Assembly: GCA_005217565.1 (NCBI GenBank)
Contig: SJCO01000006.1
Location: 170,388-234,387, forward strand
DNA from: Puteibacter caeruleilacunae
GTDB lineage: Bacteria > Bacteroidota > Bacteroidia > Bacteroidales > Prolixibacteraceae
DNA length: 64,000 bases
Direction: 5' to 3'
Position numbers and translations under genes: made by a program. Below, in pieces: positions 35,066-43,176 of the stretch. The number at the start of each line of letters is the position of its first letter. Within the stretch, counting starts at the first letter, position 1. The notes below the pieces were generated by a model. It was not told the DNA's origin. It did no database searches and worked only from the letters and a program-made list of their open reading frames with translations.

Positions 35066-35968
35066 ATGACTCCGTTACTATTACTGACAGGTTTTCTAGG
35101 TAGTGGAAAGACTACTCTTTTAAAGCATATATTGCATGAATGGTCTAACCAGAAGCGTATTGCAGTTATACAAAATGAATTTGCTTCAACTGGAATCGAC
35201 GGGAAAGATTTACACCAGACTGGAGAGGACTTTAAGTTGGTGGAAATTAATAATGGATCAGTATTCTGTGTTTGTCAGTTAGGGAGTTTTATCGATAATA
35301 TTAAACATCTTTTGAAAGAATATCAGCCAGACCTAATTGTGCTTGAAGCATCGGGTCTGGCTGATCCTATTAGTATTGCAACAGTACTGCAGGAAGCAGA
35401 GTTGTCAAGTGTTGTCAAATTGGCAGGAATTTGTACCATTGTTGATGGTGTAAATATTGAGCGTACACTTCCAATGATGCAACGCGTGAAGCATCAAATT
35501 ATGATTGCCGATCATCTTGTCATTAATAAAGAGGATTTGATGACGAATTCATTGGAAGTAGTAAAAGAGCAGCTTTCGCATATTAATCCTTTTGCAAGAT
35601 TGGATAGTACCAGTTATTGTCGGATAGATATTAACAAGTTGTTGATAGATGATGTGGTTGCTGGACAATTTGCTGGAAAAGAGGCTGCTGGAAGACCGGA
35701 TATGGGAACCTGTGTGTTGCGTACTCATGAAAAAATCAGTCTGGATGGACTGAAAGATTTTATCGATGATTTGATTGTCGATTGTCCCAGGATAAAAGGA
35801 TTTGTAAAATTGACGAACGATAAGGTCGTTGCGATTCAAACTACCTTTGATCAGGTGGACATAAAAGAAATTGCCAATTTTGGTGGAAATTCAGAGATTA
35901 TAGCCTTTGGGTATAACCTGGATGTTAGAAGACTACGTACTGCTTATAAAGAGAAAATACAAAAATGA
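35066..35968 (+). CDS. CobW/P47K-family GTPase (metallochaperone-like)
   Basis: A 300-residue G3E-family GTPase. GFLGSGKTTLL is the P-loop, IQNEFASTGIDG the switch region with the conserved E, VFCVCQLG the metal-binding C-x-C-C-like motif (here C-V-C-Q, so the last cysteine is missing), LEASGLADP the Walker B region and NKEDL the guanine motif. The C-terminal CobW domain is short. The family delivers metals or helps cobalamin enzymes. Between a methyltransferase and an activation protein, with a four-base overlap with the latter, it is probably the loading or repair chaperone for the corrinoid protein or the zinc site of the URO-D enzymes. Confidence 0.9.
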   Translation: MTPLLLLTGFLGSGKTTLLKHILHEWSNQKRIAVIQNEFASTGIDGKDLHQTGEDFKLVEINNGSVFCVCQLGSFIDNIKHLLKEYQPDLIVLEASGLADPISIATVLQEAELSSVVKLAGICTIVDGVNIERTLPMMQRVKHQIMIADHLVINKEDLMTNSLEVVKEQLSHINPFARLDSTSYCRIDINKLLIDDVVAGQFAGKEAAGRPDMGTCVLRTHEKISLDGLKDFIDDLIVDCPRIKGFVKLTNDKVVAIQTTFDQVDIKEIANFGGNSEIIAFGYNLDVRRLRTAYKEKIQK

Positions 35969-36657
35969 GTGTGAAAAAATACCAGCTAACAATTGATGAA
36001 CTTGCGATAGACCGAAAGAGTATTGCGAGATTATTGGGTTTTGAAACTGAACAGCTAGAACAACCATACCTTGATATGGTGGAGCAAGAGCTTCAGTTGG
36101 CGAAGTCGTATGTAAGGATTGAGGGAGGAGTTGTTCAATCGGAGCAGAAGCTGGTAGTTGATGTAAAACAAGGAATTGTAGCAGTAAATGGCGTAAGCTT
36201 TAATGTAGGAAGACAAGTCGCAGGTTATTTAAAGAAAAGTGAGCAGGCGATTCTCTTTGTGTGTACTGCAGGAAAAGATATTTCAGATCGTTCTAAAGAG
36301 CTCATGAACAAGGGCGATTTAGTTGAAGGATTTATTGTAGATATTTTAGGTTCAGTAATTGTTGAGGCTGGTATGGATGCGATTCATGAACAGTTGAAAC
36401 AGGAATTTCAGACAACAGGACTAGCTGTTACTAATCGTTATAGTCCGGGATATTGTTCGTGGGATGTTGCTGAACAACACAAATTATTCTCATTAATGCC
36501 TGACAATTTTTGCGATATCACTTTAACGGAAAGTTCTTTGATGGAACCAGTGAAGTCGGTGAGTGGCATAATTGGGATTGGCGAGCATGTAAGATTCCGA
36601 AAATACGCATGTGAGGAATGTAACAGTAAAAACTGCATTTACAGAAATAAAAAGTAA
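35965..36657 (+). CDS. B12-dependent methionine-synthase-activation-domain protein
   Basis: A 230-residue protein related to the C-terminal activation domain of MetH. NRYSPGYCSWDV is the characteristic S-adenosylmethionine-binding motif, and SVSGIIGIG is a family mark. The tail CEECNSKNCIYR is a cysteine cluster that could hold a metal or iron-sulfur centre, as seen in stand-alone members near corrinoid methyltransferases. It is proposed to reactivate oxidised cobalt(II) on the corrinoid protein by reductive methylation or electron transfer. It overlaps the CobW gene by four bases (ATGA), which implies coupled translation. It is the last gene of the corrinoid operon. Confidence 0.85.
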   Translation: MSVKKYQLTIDELAIDRKSIARLLGFETEQLEQPYLDMVEQELQLAKSYVRIEGGVVQSEQKLVVDVKQGIVAVNGVSFNVGRQVAGYLKKSEQAILFVCTAGKDISDRSKELMNKGDLVEGFIVDILGSVIVEAGMDAIHEQLKQEFQTTGLAVTNRYSPGYCSWDVAEQHKLFSLMPDNFCDITLTESSLMEPVKSVSGIIGIGEHVRFRKYACEECNSKNCIYRNKK

Positions 36658-37149
36658 TATTTTGTATGCCCTCCAGCCGGACGGGCTTTTCATTTTTACC
36701 TTTATCCAGCCGGATAGGCTCTCATTTTTGCAGGAGGCTAATTCGTATGCGAAGGGCGGTATTTCAAATCTTTACCGACCTTCCAGAGGAGCGGATGGTG
36801 CAGTGGCTCTGCCCTCTAGGCAGATAATGTCTGTAGAAAATGACATGTAACCACGCAAATACATTTCCCGATTAAAAAAAACAACACACGCTATCGCTCA
36901 GAGAAGCGCTGCTGATGTTGATCTATACTCAGCAATATCAGCGGCGTCTCTGTGGTCTCAAGCTATAGATCAGCTTGCAGATCCATTAGTTATATTTCGT
37001 GATAAAATCTCTGTGTTTTCTTTGTGTTCTTCGTGGTTAAAAAAATACCACTGAGGTAAAAAATTACTACTACAGCAACATCAACGCAGAACCTGGAACC
37101 TTCACCTGTGAGGCGTTAGCCGAACTGAATCTTCAACAATTTAAGATTT
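36658..37149. other. Intergenic spacer with structured repeats
   Basis: A gene-free stretch of about 490 bases before the sulfatase promoter. Bases 36668-36770 hold a repeat element (see next entry). The middle part has GATCTATA at 36921-36928, near TATAGATC (36963-36970), an inverted pair around GC-rich sequence. I see no reading frame with family likeness and no riboswitch core. Confidence 0.6.
36668..36770 (-). repeat. Intergenic repeat element, copy A
   Basis: Contains CCGGACGGGCTTTTCATTTTT, and GGCTCTCATTTTTGC ending in GGAGGCTAATTCGTATGCGA. The first part is the inverse of elements at 43083 and 44131; the second part matches 42910-42949 in inverse orientation with few changes. It is non-coding and probably folds. 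Confidence 0.7.
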
Positions 37150-37185
37150 GTATCCCTCTTTTGAAATGTTTTACCCCCCTGTTTT
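37150..37185 (+). promoter_or_regulatory. Paired C-rich operator-like motif upstream of sulfatase
   Basis: GTATCCCTCTTTT (37150) and TTTTACCCCCCTGTTTT (37169) are spaced about 20 bases and lie about 45-80 bp before the ATG at 37229. They resemble the sites before the sialidases and GH20 genes, so this sulfatase operon may belong to the same regulon. Confidence 0.45.
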
Positions 37186-37228
37186 GTCCAGTAAAGCCAC
37201 AATTTTACATCGCAAAATTAAAAGAGTC

Positions 37229-38707
37229 ATGCGAAATGTATTTGTAATCATATGTGGACTGGCAATCCTGATCTCAGGGTGTGTTGCTGATCAATCTTCG
37301 AAAGAGCAGTTGCCTAATGTCATTTTGGTAATGGCCGATGATCTGGGATATGGTGATATTGCTTGCTACGGTAACGATGTGGTGGCAACTCCAGCATTAG
37401 ATCAGTTGGCCACAGAGGGTGTAAAGTTTCAACAATTTTATGCAGCTGCACCAGTATGCAGTCCAACAAGGGGAAGTTGTTTGACAGGACGACATCCTTT
37501 TAGATATGGTATTCCTTGGGCAGGAGACGGTTTTCTTCCTGAAGGAGAAGTTACAATTGCCGAAGCGTTGAAGATAAAAAATTATCGAACCGGACATTTT
37601 GGAAAATGGCACGTGGGAGAATTGAGTAAAACAGTCAATCAGAGTTATTTTGCAGGAGATGTAGATCCAAATCACTATTCACCACCTTGGGAGAATGGAT
37701 TTGATGAATGCTTTAGCACCGAATCGATGATGCCGACCTATAATCCATACTATCATGTAGGAGGTGATTATGGCACTGAAGGGTATCTACATATTCAAAA
37801 CAAGGAGATTAAACGCGGTCAACGTAACGATGGATTTCAATGGAGAGATCTTTACTGGACAGGTCCTGGGCAGTTTGTAGATGAGTGGCTTGAAGGGGAT
37901 GATTCAAAAATAATTATGGACCGAGCACTCAATTTTATTGGCGATTGTCATTCAAATGAAGACCACTTTTTAAGTGTAATCTGGTTTCATACCCCTCATA
38001 CTCCCGTTGTTGCAGGAAATGAGGATCGAAAAACATATAGTGCTTTAAGTATGGAAGAACAGCACTGGTATGGTGCAATATCTGCTATGGATAAGCAGGT
38101 TGGACGATTAATGACTTACCTTAAGGAAAAAGGATTGGATGAGAATACGATCGTGTGGTTTTGCAGTGATAATGGTCCTTCATATATACATAATCTGAAT
38201 TCTTCAGGAGGTTTAAGAGGAAAGAAAGCTACACTTTATGAAGGAGGATTGAGAGTTCCGGCAATGTTGTATTGGCCGAGAAAACTTGAGAAAGCGGTAG
38301 TATCGGATTTACCTGTATCAACTTCTGATATTTACCCAACAGTTTTAGATGCATGTGGTATTGAGGTGGAGCATCAACCAATACTTGATGGGAAAAGTAT
38401 CCTTTCTCAGCTTCAGAATAAAACAACAAGAAGAAGTGATTACCTCTTTTTTCAAAGTCCTCTACCTGCTCGCTTAAAGAAGTCGGAAACAACCAACGAA
38501 GAGCAGTATGCAGTGATTGATGGTGAGTTCAAGTTGATAAGTGTAGATAATGGAGCAACATACCAGTTGTATAATATAAAAACTGATAAGGCAGAGCAAA
38601 AAGATATCTCGTATCTTTACTTAGATCGAGTCGGGAAGATGCGTAAGGCACTGGAAGATTGGAGAGTGTCGTGCAAAAATAGTGCTGCCGGGAATGATTA
38701 CCAATAA
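37229..38707 (+). CDS. Type I (formylglycine) sulfatase, lipoprotein
   Basis: A 492-residue S1 sulfatase with a lipoprotein signal (ISGC, C18). MADDLGYGDIACYG binds metal, and CSPTR with C77 is the formylglycine site. GKWHVGEL and FCSDNGPSY are further family marks. It is anchored to a membrane, probably facing the periplasm or outside. It is quite different in sequence from the sulfatase at 17960, so a different sulfate position or sugar is likely. A longer frame from 37148 would run through the C-rich motif; the ATG at 37229 begins the lipoprotein signal and is preferred. It starts an operon with a creatininase-family enzyme, a methyltransferase and an O-acetylesterase. Confidence 0.93.
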   Translation: MRNVFVIICGLAILISGCVADQSSKEQLPNVILVMADDLGYGDIACYGNDVVATPALDQLATEGVKFQQFYAAAPVCSPTRGSCLTGRHPFRYGIPWAGDGFLPEGEVTIAEALKIKNYRTGHFGKWHVGELSKTVNQSYFAGDVDPNHYSPPWENGFDECFSTESMMPTYNPYYHVGGDYGTEGYLHIQNKEIKRGQRNDGFQWRDLYWTGPGQFVDEWLEGDDSKIIMDRALNFIGDCHSNEDHFLSVIWFHTPHTPVVAGNEDRKTYSALSMEEQHWYGAISAMDKQVGRLMTYLKEKGLDENTIVWFCSDNGPSYIHNLNSSGGLRGKKATLYEGGLRVPAMLYWPRKLEKAVVSDLPVSTSDIYPTVLDACGIEVEHQPILDGKSILSQLQNKTTRRSDYLFFQSPLPARLKKSETTNEEQYAVIDGEFKLISVDNGATYQLYNIKTDKAEQKDISYLYLDRVGKMRKALEDWRVSCKNSAAGNDYQ

Positions 38708-38745
38708 TCCATCAATCAAGAAATCTAATAATCAAAAAATTCACA
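38706..38745 (+). repeat. Array of AATC octamers before the creatininase-family gene
   Basis: AATCCATC, AATCAAGA, AATCTAAT, AATCAAAA and AATTCACA start inside the sulfatase stop codon and end four bases before the ATG at 38750. Same period and position as the array at 33661. Confidence 0.8.
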
Positions 38746-38749
38746 AGAG

Positions 38750-39514
38750 ATGAAACCAATTATATTAAAACAAAGTTGCTGGGGTAAAGTAAGAGAGCAT
38801 CAATATGATGTTGCTATTCTACCTTGGGGAGCAACCGAACCGCATAATCTACACTTACCTTATGGTACAGACACCTTGCAGGCAGAGGCATTTGCAGGGA
38901 AGGCTGCAGATATCGCCTGGGATAAGGGGGCAAAGTGTATGGTTTTACCAGGTATTCCGTTGGGTGTTCAAAATCCAGGTCAGGTTGACCTGCCTTTTTG
39001 TTTGCATACTTCGCCAGCTACTCAAACAGCCATATTAAGAGATATTTTAACGTCACTTCAAGGGCAGGGTATTCTTAAGCTGGTAGTGATGAATAGCCAT
39101 GGAGGAAATGGATTTAAGTCGATTATCAGAGAGCTACAACCTGAATTCCAGAATATGTTTATTGGAGTTATTGATTGGTTTAGCGTATCGGAGTGTTATC
39201 ACTTTTTTGATGACCCTGGAGATCATGCAGGAGAATTGGAAACATCTGTGATGATGCATTGCTTTCCTGAATTTGTATTGCCATTGGCGGAGGCTGGTAA
39301 TGGTGAAGCTAAAGGATTTAAGTTAGAAGGACTGAAATCAAAACTTGCCTGGACTCCTCGAAACTGGAGTAAAGTATCGGAGGATACAGGTGTTGGAAAT
39401 CCGATGAAAGCAACAAAGGAAAAAGGAGAGAAATGCTTTGACTTTTTGTCTGATAAGATTGCTGGTTTTCTGGTAGAGTTGGCAGCAGTTGAGGGCGATG
39501 ATATTTATGAATAA
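38750..39514 (+). CDS. Creatininase-family metal-dependent hydrolase
   Basis: A 254-residue protein of the creatininase superfamily. PWGATEPHNLHLPYGTDT gives the first metal ligands (E, H, D), MNSHGGNGF the next histidine, and DHAGELETSVMM the glutamate. The family hydrolyses cyclic or linear amides and related C-N or C-C bonds in sugars and cofactors. There is no signal peptide, so it acts in the cytosol. It lies between a sulfatase and a methyltransferase whose start overlaps its stop (TAATG). A role on an N-acyl (for example N-glycolyl) amino sugar or a lactone is possible but is only a guess from context. Creatinine breakdown itself is unlikely here. Confidence 0.82.
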   Translation: MKPIILKQSCWGKVREHQYDVAILPWGATEPHNLHLPYGTDTLQAEAFAGKAADIAWDKGAKCMVLPGIPLGVQNPGQVDLPFCLHTSPATQTAILRDILTSLQGQGILKLVVMNSHGGNGFKSIIRELQPEFQNMFIGVIDWFSVSECYHFFDDPGDHAGELETSVMMHCFPEFVLPLAEAGNGEAKGFKLEGLKSKLAWTPRNWSKVSEDTGVGNPMKATKEKGEKCFDFLSDKIAGFLVELAAVEGDDIYE

Positions 39515-40557
39515 TGTTGATCAATAAAATGAGAGAACCTAACAAACAACGAATAATTGATGCTATAGCGCATAAGGAAACTTCTGAGATTCCATTTCTG
39601 GAAATCGATCCTGATATGAGTCTGGTAAATAAACTTTTGAAAAAGGATTTACCGATGCGTTTACATTCATTCGAATTGGATGCTAAAAACAACGTGCAAT
39701 TGAATGAGATAATGGGGAATGACCTGACTTTCTTTGGACATGTATGGAGGGTTGGTAGAAAAGAGATGACTGATGAAGATGGTCGGATTCATTATGTGGA
39801 TGGTTTGATTAAAAATCGTACTCAACTGGGAGAAATAATTTTTCCAGACCTGGATGCATTGGAGAAACGTCTTGAGGAGCATTGTAAGCTTTTACAGGAT
39901 AAAAAGATGGGGATTCTTTGTAAAGCGCAGACTCCGGCATTTACGACGATGTGTGCAATGGGGTATACCGACTATCTGATGAATTCAATGATGGATCATG
40001 ACTTTGTTATGGATTTCACGAAGAGAATCCATGAATACTGCATGAAGGAGTTGGAAGTTTTTATGCAGTATCCAGTAGATATGATCCAATTGTCGAGTGG
40101 TTTGGTTACCAATTCTGCACCAATGGTTAGTCCTGATCAATTGGAGATATTAGAGACTAAGTTTATCCGGGAAGAGATGGATTTTATACAGTCGAAAGGA
40201 AAGAATATATTCTTCCATATTGACGGTAAGATTGAAGATATGATTCCCGATTTTGTAGAGATGGGTGTGGATGTGTTGAATCCAATTGATCTATGTGCAG
40301 GAAACCAGGATATCTACCAGATCAAAGAAAAGTATGGTGATCAGATAACGATTTCAGGAAATATTGATATCGAAGGTGTTTTGCGTACGGGATCTCCTGA
40401 AGAGGTAAAAGAGGATGTAATTGAGCATATTGAAAAGTTATCAACAGGTGGTGGATATATTGTTTCATCAAGTCACAATCTCCATGAATTAGTTCCTGTT
40501 GAGAATTTAATTGCCATGCGTGATGCTGTGTTGAATTATGAAAATAACGTACGATGA
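39514..40557 (+). CDS. URO-D-family methyltransferase-like protein, copy 4
   Basis: A 347-residue member of the URO-D superfamily. It is the most divergent of the four: the zinc pair is H-x-D (IFFHIDGKIED) and the late position reads SSSHNLHE, with no cysteine in either place. EVKEDVIEHIEKLSTGGGYIVSSSHN is typical of a branch often found next to glycan genes. The start codon overlaps the stop of the creatininase-family gene, and its own stop overlaps the start of the O-acetylesterase (ATGA), so translation is coupled. It may be a methyltransferase for a different substrate or have lost zinc chemistry. The corrinoid protein at 32985 would be its only partner in the window. Confidence 0.78.
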   Translation: MLINKMREPNKQRIIDAIAHKETSEIPFLEIDPDMSLVNKLLKKDLPMRLHSFELDAKNNVQLNEIMGNDLTFFGHVWRVGRKEMTDEDGRIHYVDGLIKNRTQLGEIIFPDLDALEKRLEEHCKLLQDKKMGILCKAQTPAFTTMCAMGYTDYLMNSMMDHDFVMDFTKRIHEYCMKELEVFMQYPVDMIQLSSGLVTNSAPMVSPDQLEILETKFIREEMDFIQSKGKNIFFHIDGKIEDMIPDFVEMGVDVLNPIDLCAGNQDIYQIKEKYGDQITISGNIDIEGVLRTGSPEEVKEDVIEHIEKLSTGGGYIVSSSHNLHELVPVENLIAMRDAVLNYENNVR

Positions 40558-42644
40558 GAAGTGCGCAACTGAAAATATTGATCTTGCCATTACTGTTATG
40601 TTTGGCGATTGGCTCCTTTGCTCAAAGTGGTTTAAAGAAAGTACGTGTAGCATGTGTGGGGAATTCTGTGACTTTCGGTTATGGAATTAATGATCGCGAG
40701 GAGAATTGTTATCCTCATCAGCTAAACAAGATGCTTGGTGAAGGTTATGAGGTGGGAAACTTCGGACATAGTGGAGCTACCTTGTTGAAGAATGGTCATA
40801 AACCATATTGGAAGCAGCAAGCTTTTTCCAATGCCTTGTCATTTGGGGCTGATATTGTAATAATTCATCTTGGTTTAAATGACACAGATCCTAGAAATTG
40901 GCCGAACTATCGGGACGATTTTATGAGGGATTACAGTGCGTTGATTGATACTTTTCGCTCTTTACCTTCAAAGCCTAAAGTAATGATCTGTAAGATGACA
41001 CCAATCTTTCATCAACACAGAAGGTTTAAATCAGGAACACGCGATTGGTTCTGGCAAATTCAAGCTCACATTGAGCGGGTGGCAAAGAGTAACAATGTTG
41101 AATTAATTGATTTGCATACTCCTTTATACTGTCGACCTGATTTATTCCCAGATGCTATTCATCCTACAAAAGAAGGAGCAACGATTCTGGCGAATACCGT
41201 TTATGGGGCAATAACCGGAAATTATGGCAAATTCCAATTGGCAGAGGTGTTTGGCGATCACATGGTATTGCAGAGAAGAATTCCTATAAAAATATGGGGA
41301 AAAGGTCAGGCGGGAGAAAAGGTAACAGCTGAGTTCAATGGAAAACAAGCAGAAGCGGTTATTGATTTTAACGGTAAGTGGATGGTTACATTTCCGGCAA
41401 TGGAAGCAGGAGGTCCTTTTAATCTTTCAGTAATCACAAAGGATGCTAAGGTCGCGGTTAATGATATTCTTATTGGTGAAGTGTGGGTGTGTTCAGGTCA
41501 GTCAAATATGGCTTGGAGAGTAGATCAGAGTAAACATGGTAAGGAAACTATCGAGGAGGCAGGGAATAGTCAGATAAGACTGTTCAATATGAAGACCATT
41601 GCATGGGCTGGTAATAAAAAATGGGATGCTGAGACGTTAGATAAAGTAAATAAATTACAGTTCTATGAAAGCAGTTGGAAGCTTGATTCAAAAGAGAGTG
41701 CAGCAGAATTCTCTGCTATAGGTTACTATTTCGGGAAGAAGATTCAGGAAACATTAGGTGTACCGGTGGGATTGATTCATAATGCTAAGGGCGGTTCAAC
41801 AACAGAAGCGTGGATCGATCGTAAAACGTTGGAATTTGATCCTGTGTTGGTTGATGTGCTAAGCAATTGGGAGCATAACGATTTTGTACAGGAATGGGCA
41901 AGAGGTAGGGCCCAGTTGAATATTAGTAATGCAAAGACTAAGATGCAACGACACCCTTTTCATCCTGCGTATTTGTATGAATCAGGAATTGCTCAGTTGA
42001 CTAATATGTCGATAGCTGGATTCCTTTGGTACCAGGGAGAATCGAATGCACATAATGTAGAGTTTCATGAATATATGTTCCCAAAACTTGTAGAGAGTTG
42101 GCGAAAGGCCTGGGGCAAGGAACTACCATTTTATTATGTGCAGCTGTCGAGTTTAAACCGACCTACCTGGGGGCACTTCAGAGATAGCCAGCGTCGTTTG
42201 TTGAATATAATTCCTAATGCAGGGATGGCCGTATCGAGTGACCATGGTAGTAAAAATAATGTTCATCCTACAAATAAGAAGCCAGTGGGGGAACGATTGG
42301 CTGCATGGGCATTGGCTCAGACTTATGGTCAGCGAATTGCCTATAGCGGACCGCTGTTTAAGTCGGTTGTTTATACTAATGGTAAAGCAGAGATTGCGTT
42401 TACTCATTCAGAAGGATTAACATCTTCTGATGCACAGGAACTAAGAACATTTGAGTTGGCTGGGATTGATGGAATATTCTATCCTGCCCAAGCAATAATA
42501 AAGAAAAGCAAAGTAATTGTTGAGTGTAAGGAAGTATCGAATCCTACAATGGTAAGATATGGTTATGAACCTTTTACTAAAGGTAATTTGGTGAATAAAG
42601 CAGGATTCCCTGCATCAACATTTACAACAGAGTTTGAGAAATAA
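40554..42644 (+). CDS. Sialate O-acetylesterase, two hydrolase domains
   Basis: A 696-residue exported protein with a signal peptide (1-23). The N-terminal SGNH hydrolase (about 28-220) has VACVGNSVTFG with S38, HLGLNDTD and DAIHP. The second domain (about 230-690) is a sialate O-acetylesterase (SASA type) with WVCSGQSNMAW (S317), HNAKGGSTTEAWI, LWYQGESNA and VHPTNKKPVGERLA. Two-catalytic-domain esterases of this kind remove O-acetyl groups from sialic acid before lyase or uptake steps. It ends the operon that starts with the sulfatase at 37229. It complements the esterase domain fused to the sialidase at 10250, so O-acylated sialic acids are clearly expected. Confidence 0.92.
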   Translation: MRSAQLKILILPLLLCLAIGSFAQSGLKKVRVACVGNSVTFGYGINDREENCYPHQLNKMLGEGYEVGNFGHSGATLLKNGHKPYWKQQAFSNALSFGADIVIIHLGLNDTDPRNWPNYRDDFMRDYSALIDTFRSLPSKPKVMICKMTPIFHQHRRFKSGTRDWFWQIQAHIERVAKSNNVELIDLHTPLYCRPDLFPDAIHPTKEGATILANTVYGAITGNYGKFQLAEVFGDHMVLQRRIPIKIWGKGQAGEKVTAEFNGKQAEAVIDFNGKWMVTFPAMEAGGPFNLSVITKDAKVAVNDILIGEVWVCSGQSNMAWRVDQSKHGKETIEEAGNSQIRLFNMKTIAWAGNKKWDAETLDKVNKLQFYESSWKLDSKESAAEFSAIGYYFGKKIQETLGVPVGLIHNAKGGSTTEAWIDRKTLEFDPVLVDVLSNWEHNDFVQEWARGRAQLNISNAKTKMQRHPFHPAYLYESGIAQLTNMSIAGFLWYQGESNAHNVEFHEYMFPKLVESWRKAWGKELPFYYVQLSSLNRPTWGHFRDSQRRLLNIIPNAGMAVSSDHGSKNNVHPTNKKPVGERLAAWALAQTYGQRIAYSGPLFKSVVYTNGKAEIAFTHSEGLTSSDAQELRTFELAGIDGIFYPAQAIIKKSKVIVECKEVSNPTMVRYGYEPFTKGNLVNKAGFPASTFTTEFEK

Positions 42645-42909
42645 ATGGGAAAAAGGTTGAAAAGGGAAACGGGATTCGCAAAGAAAGGAAGTGGAGATTT
42701 GGACAAGAGGCTGGTGCTGGTCGTTAGACCAACTAATGTCTGTTGCAACAGCGTGGTGTCCAATTATTTCGCCACCTCTCACCAGCACCGCGCTGCTGCC
42801 CGGTAGGGTAGCTAATGTCTGTAGCAACGAAGGATATAACCACCTATTCCTAATCCCCGTAACCTCAGCGCTAGTCTACACATGGTAGAACACGCTGACA
42901 GGTGGCGTT

Positions 42910-42949
42910 GATTTGAAACGAAGGCCTTCGCATACGAATTGGCCTCCTG
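42910..42949 (+). repeat. Intergenic repeat, inverse copy of 36731-36770
   Basis: Reads GATTTGAAACGAAGGCCTTC and then GCATACGAATTGGCCTCCTG. Its reverse complement differs from 36731-36770 in only a few bases around the GCGAAGG segment. Confidence 0.7.
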
Positions 42950-43082
42950 AAAAAAGTGATGGATTAAGTAGCGGGTGCTTAGTAAAACTGGGAAGCTGAG
43001 AGCTTTGCTCGAAGATCACCCAGTTGCACTTAGCAACTGCAATAAATCGATTACATTTTTCAGGCAGCCTTGACTTTTTTGT

Positions 43083-43122
43083 CTCGTTTTTGCGTTAAGG
43101 CAAAAATGAGAGCCCGTCCGGC
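43083..43122 (+). repeat. Intergenic hairpin repeat, copy B
   Basis: CTCGTTTTTGC, six bases, GCAAAAATGAG form a stem, followed by AGCCCGTCCGGC. The same parts occur at 44131-44226 and, inverted, at 36668-36731. Confidence 0.75.
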
Positions 43123-43176
43123 AGGACAGAAGAATCAGTTTGTCGGGTAGGATAACAATAACAGAAAATAGATTTA

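Larger units (their letters stand above)
42645..43176. other. Intergenic spacer with several repeat elements
   Basis: A gene-free stretch of about 530 bases. CTAATGTCTGTTGCAACA (42734) and CTAATGTCTGTAGCAACG (42812) are near-copies that also resemble ATAATGTCTGTAGAAAAT at 36825. The segment 42910-42949 is an inverse copy of 36731-36770. The element at 43083 follows. No family-like reading frame is present. Confidence 0.6.

Noticed and set aside
36611-36850. Open frame over the end of the activation gene and the repeat element
   Set aside because: It has no family likeness, overlaps a real gene in another frame and consists mostly of repeat sequence.
37148-37228. Longer sulfatase frame starting at 37148
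   Set aside because: It translates the paired C-rich motif; the lipoprotein signal starts at 37229.
33661-38745. AATC octamer arrays as CRISPR or microsatellite typing loci
   Set aside because: There are no spacers or cas genes; the unit is only 8 bases with variable last four bases, so a leader element or degenerate tandem repeat is the better description.
42563-42888. Several small frames in the spacer before nanA
   Set aside because: They overlap each other on both strands, lie in repeat sequence and show no protein-like pattern.
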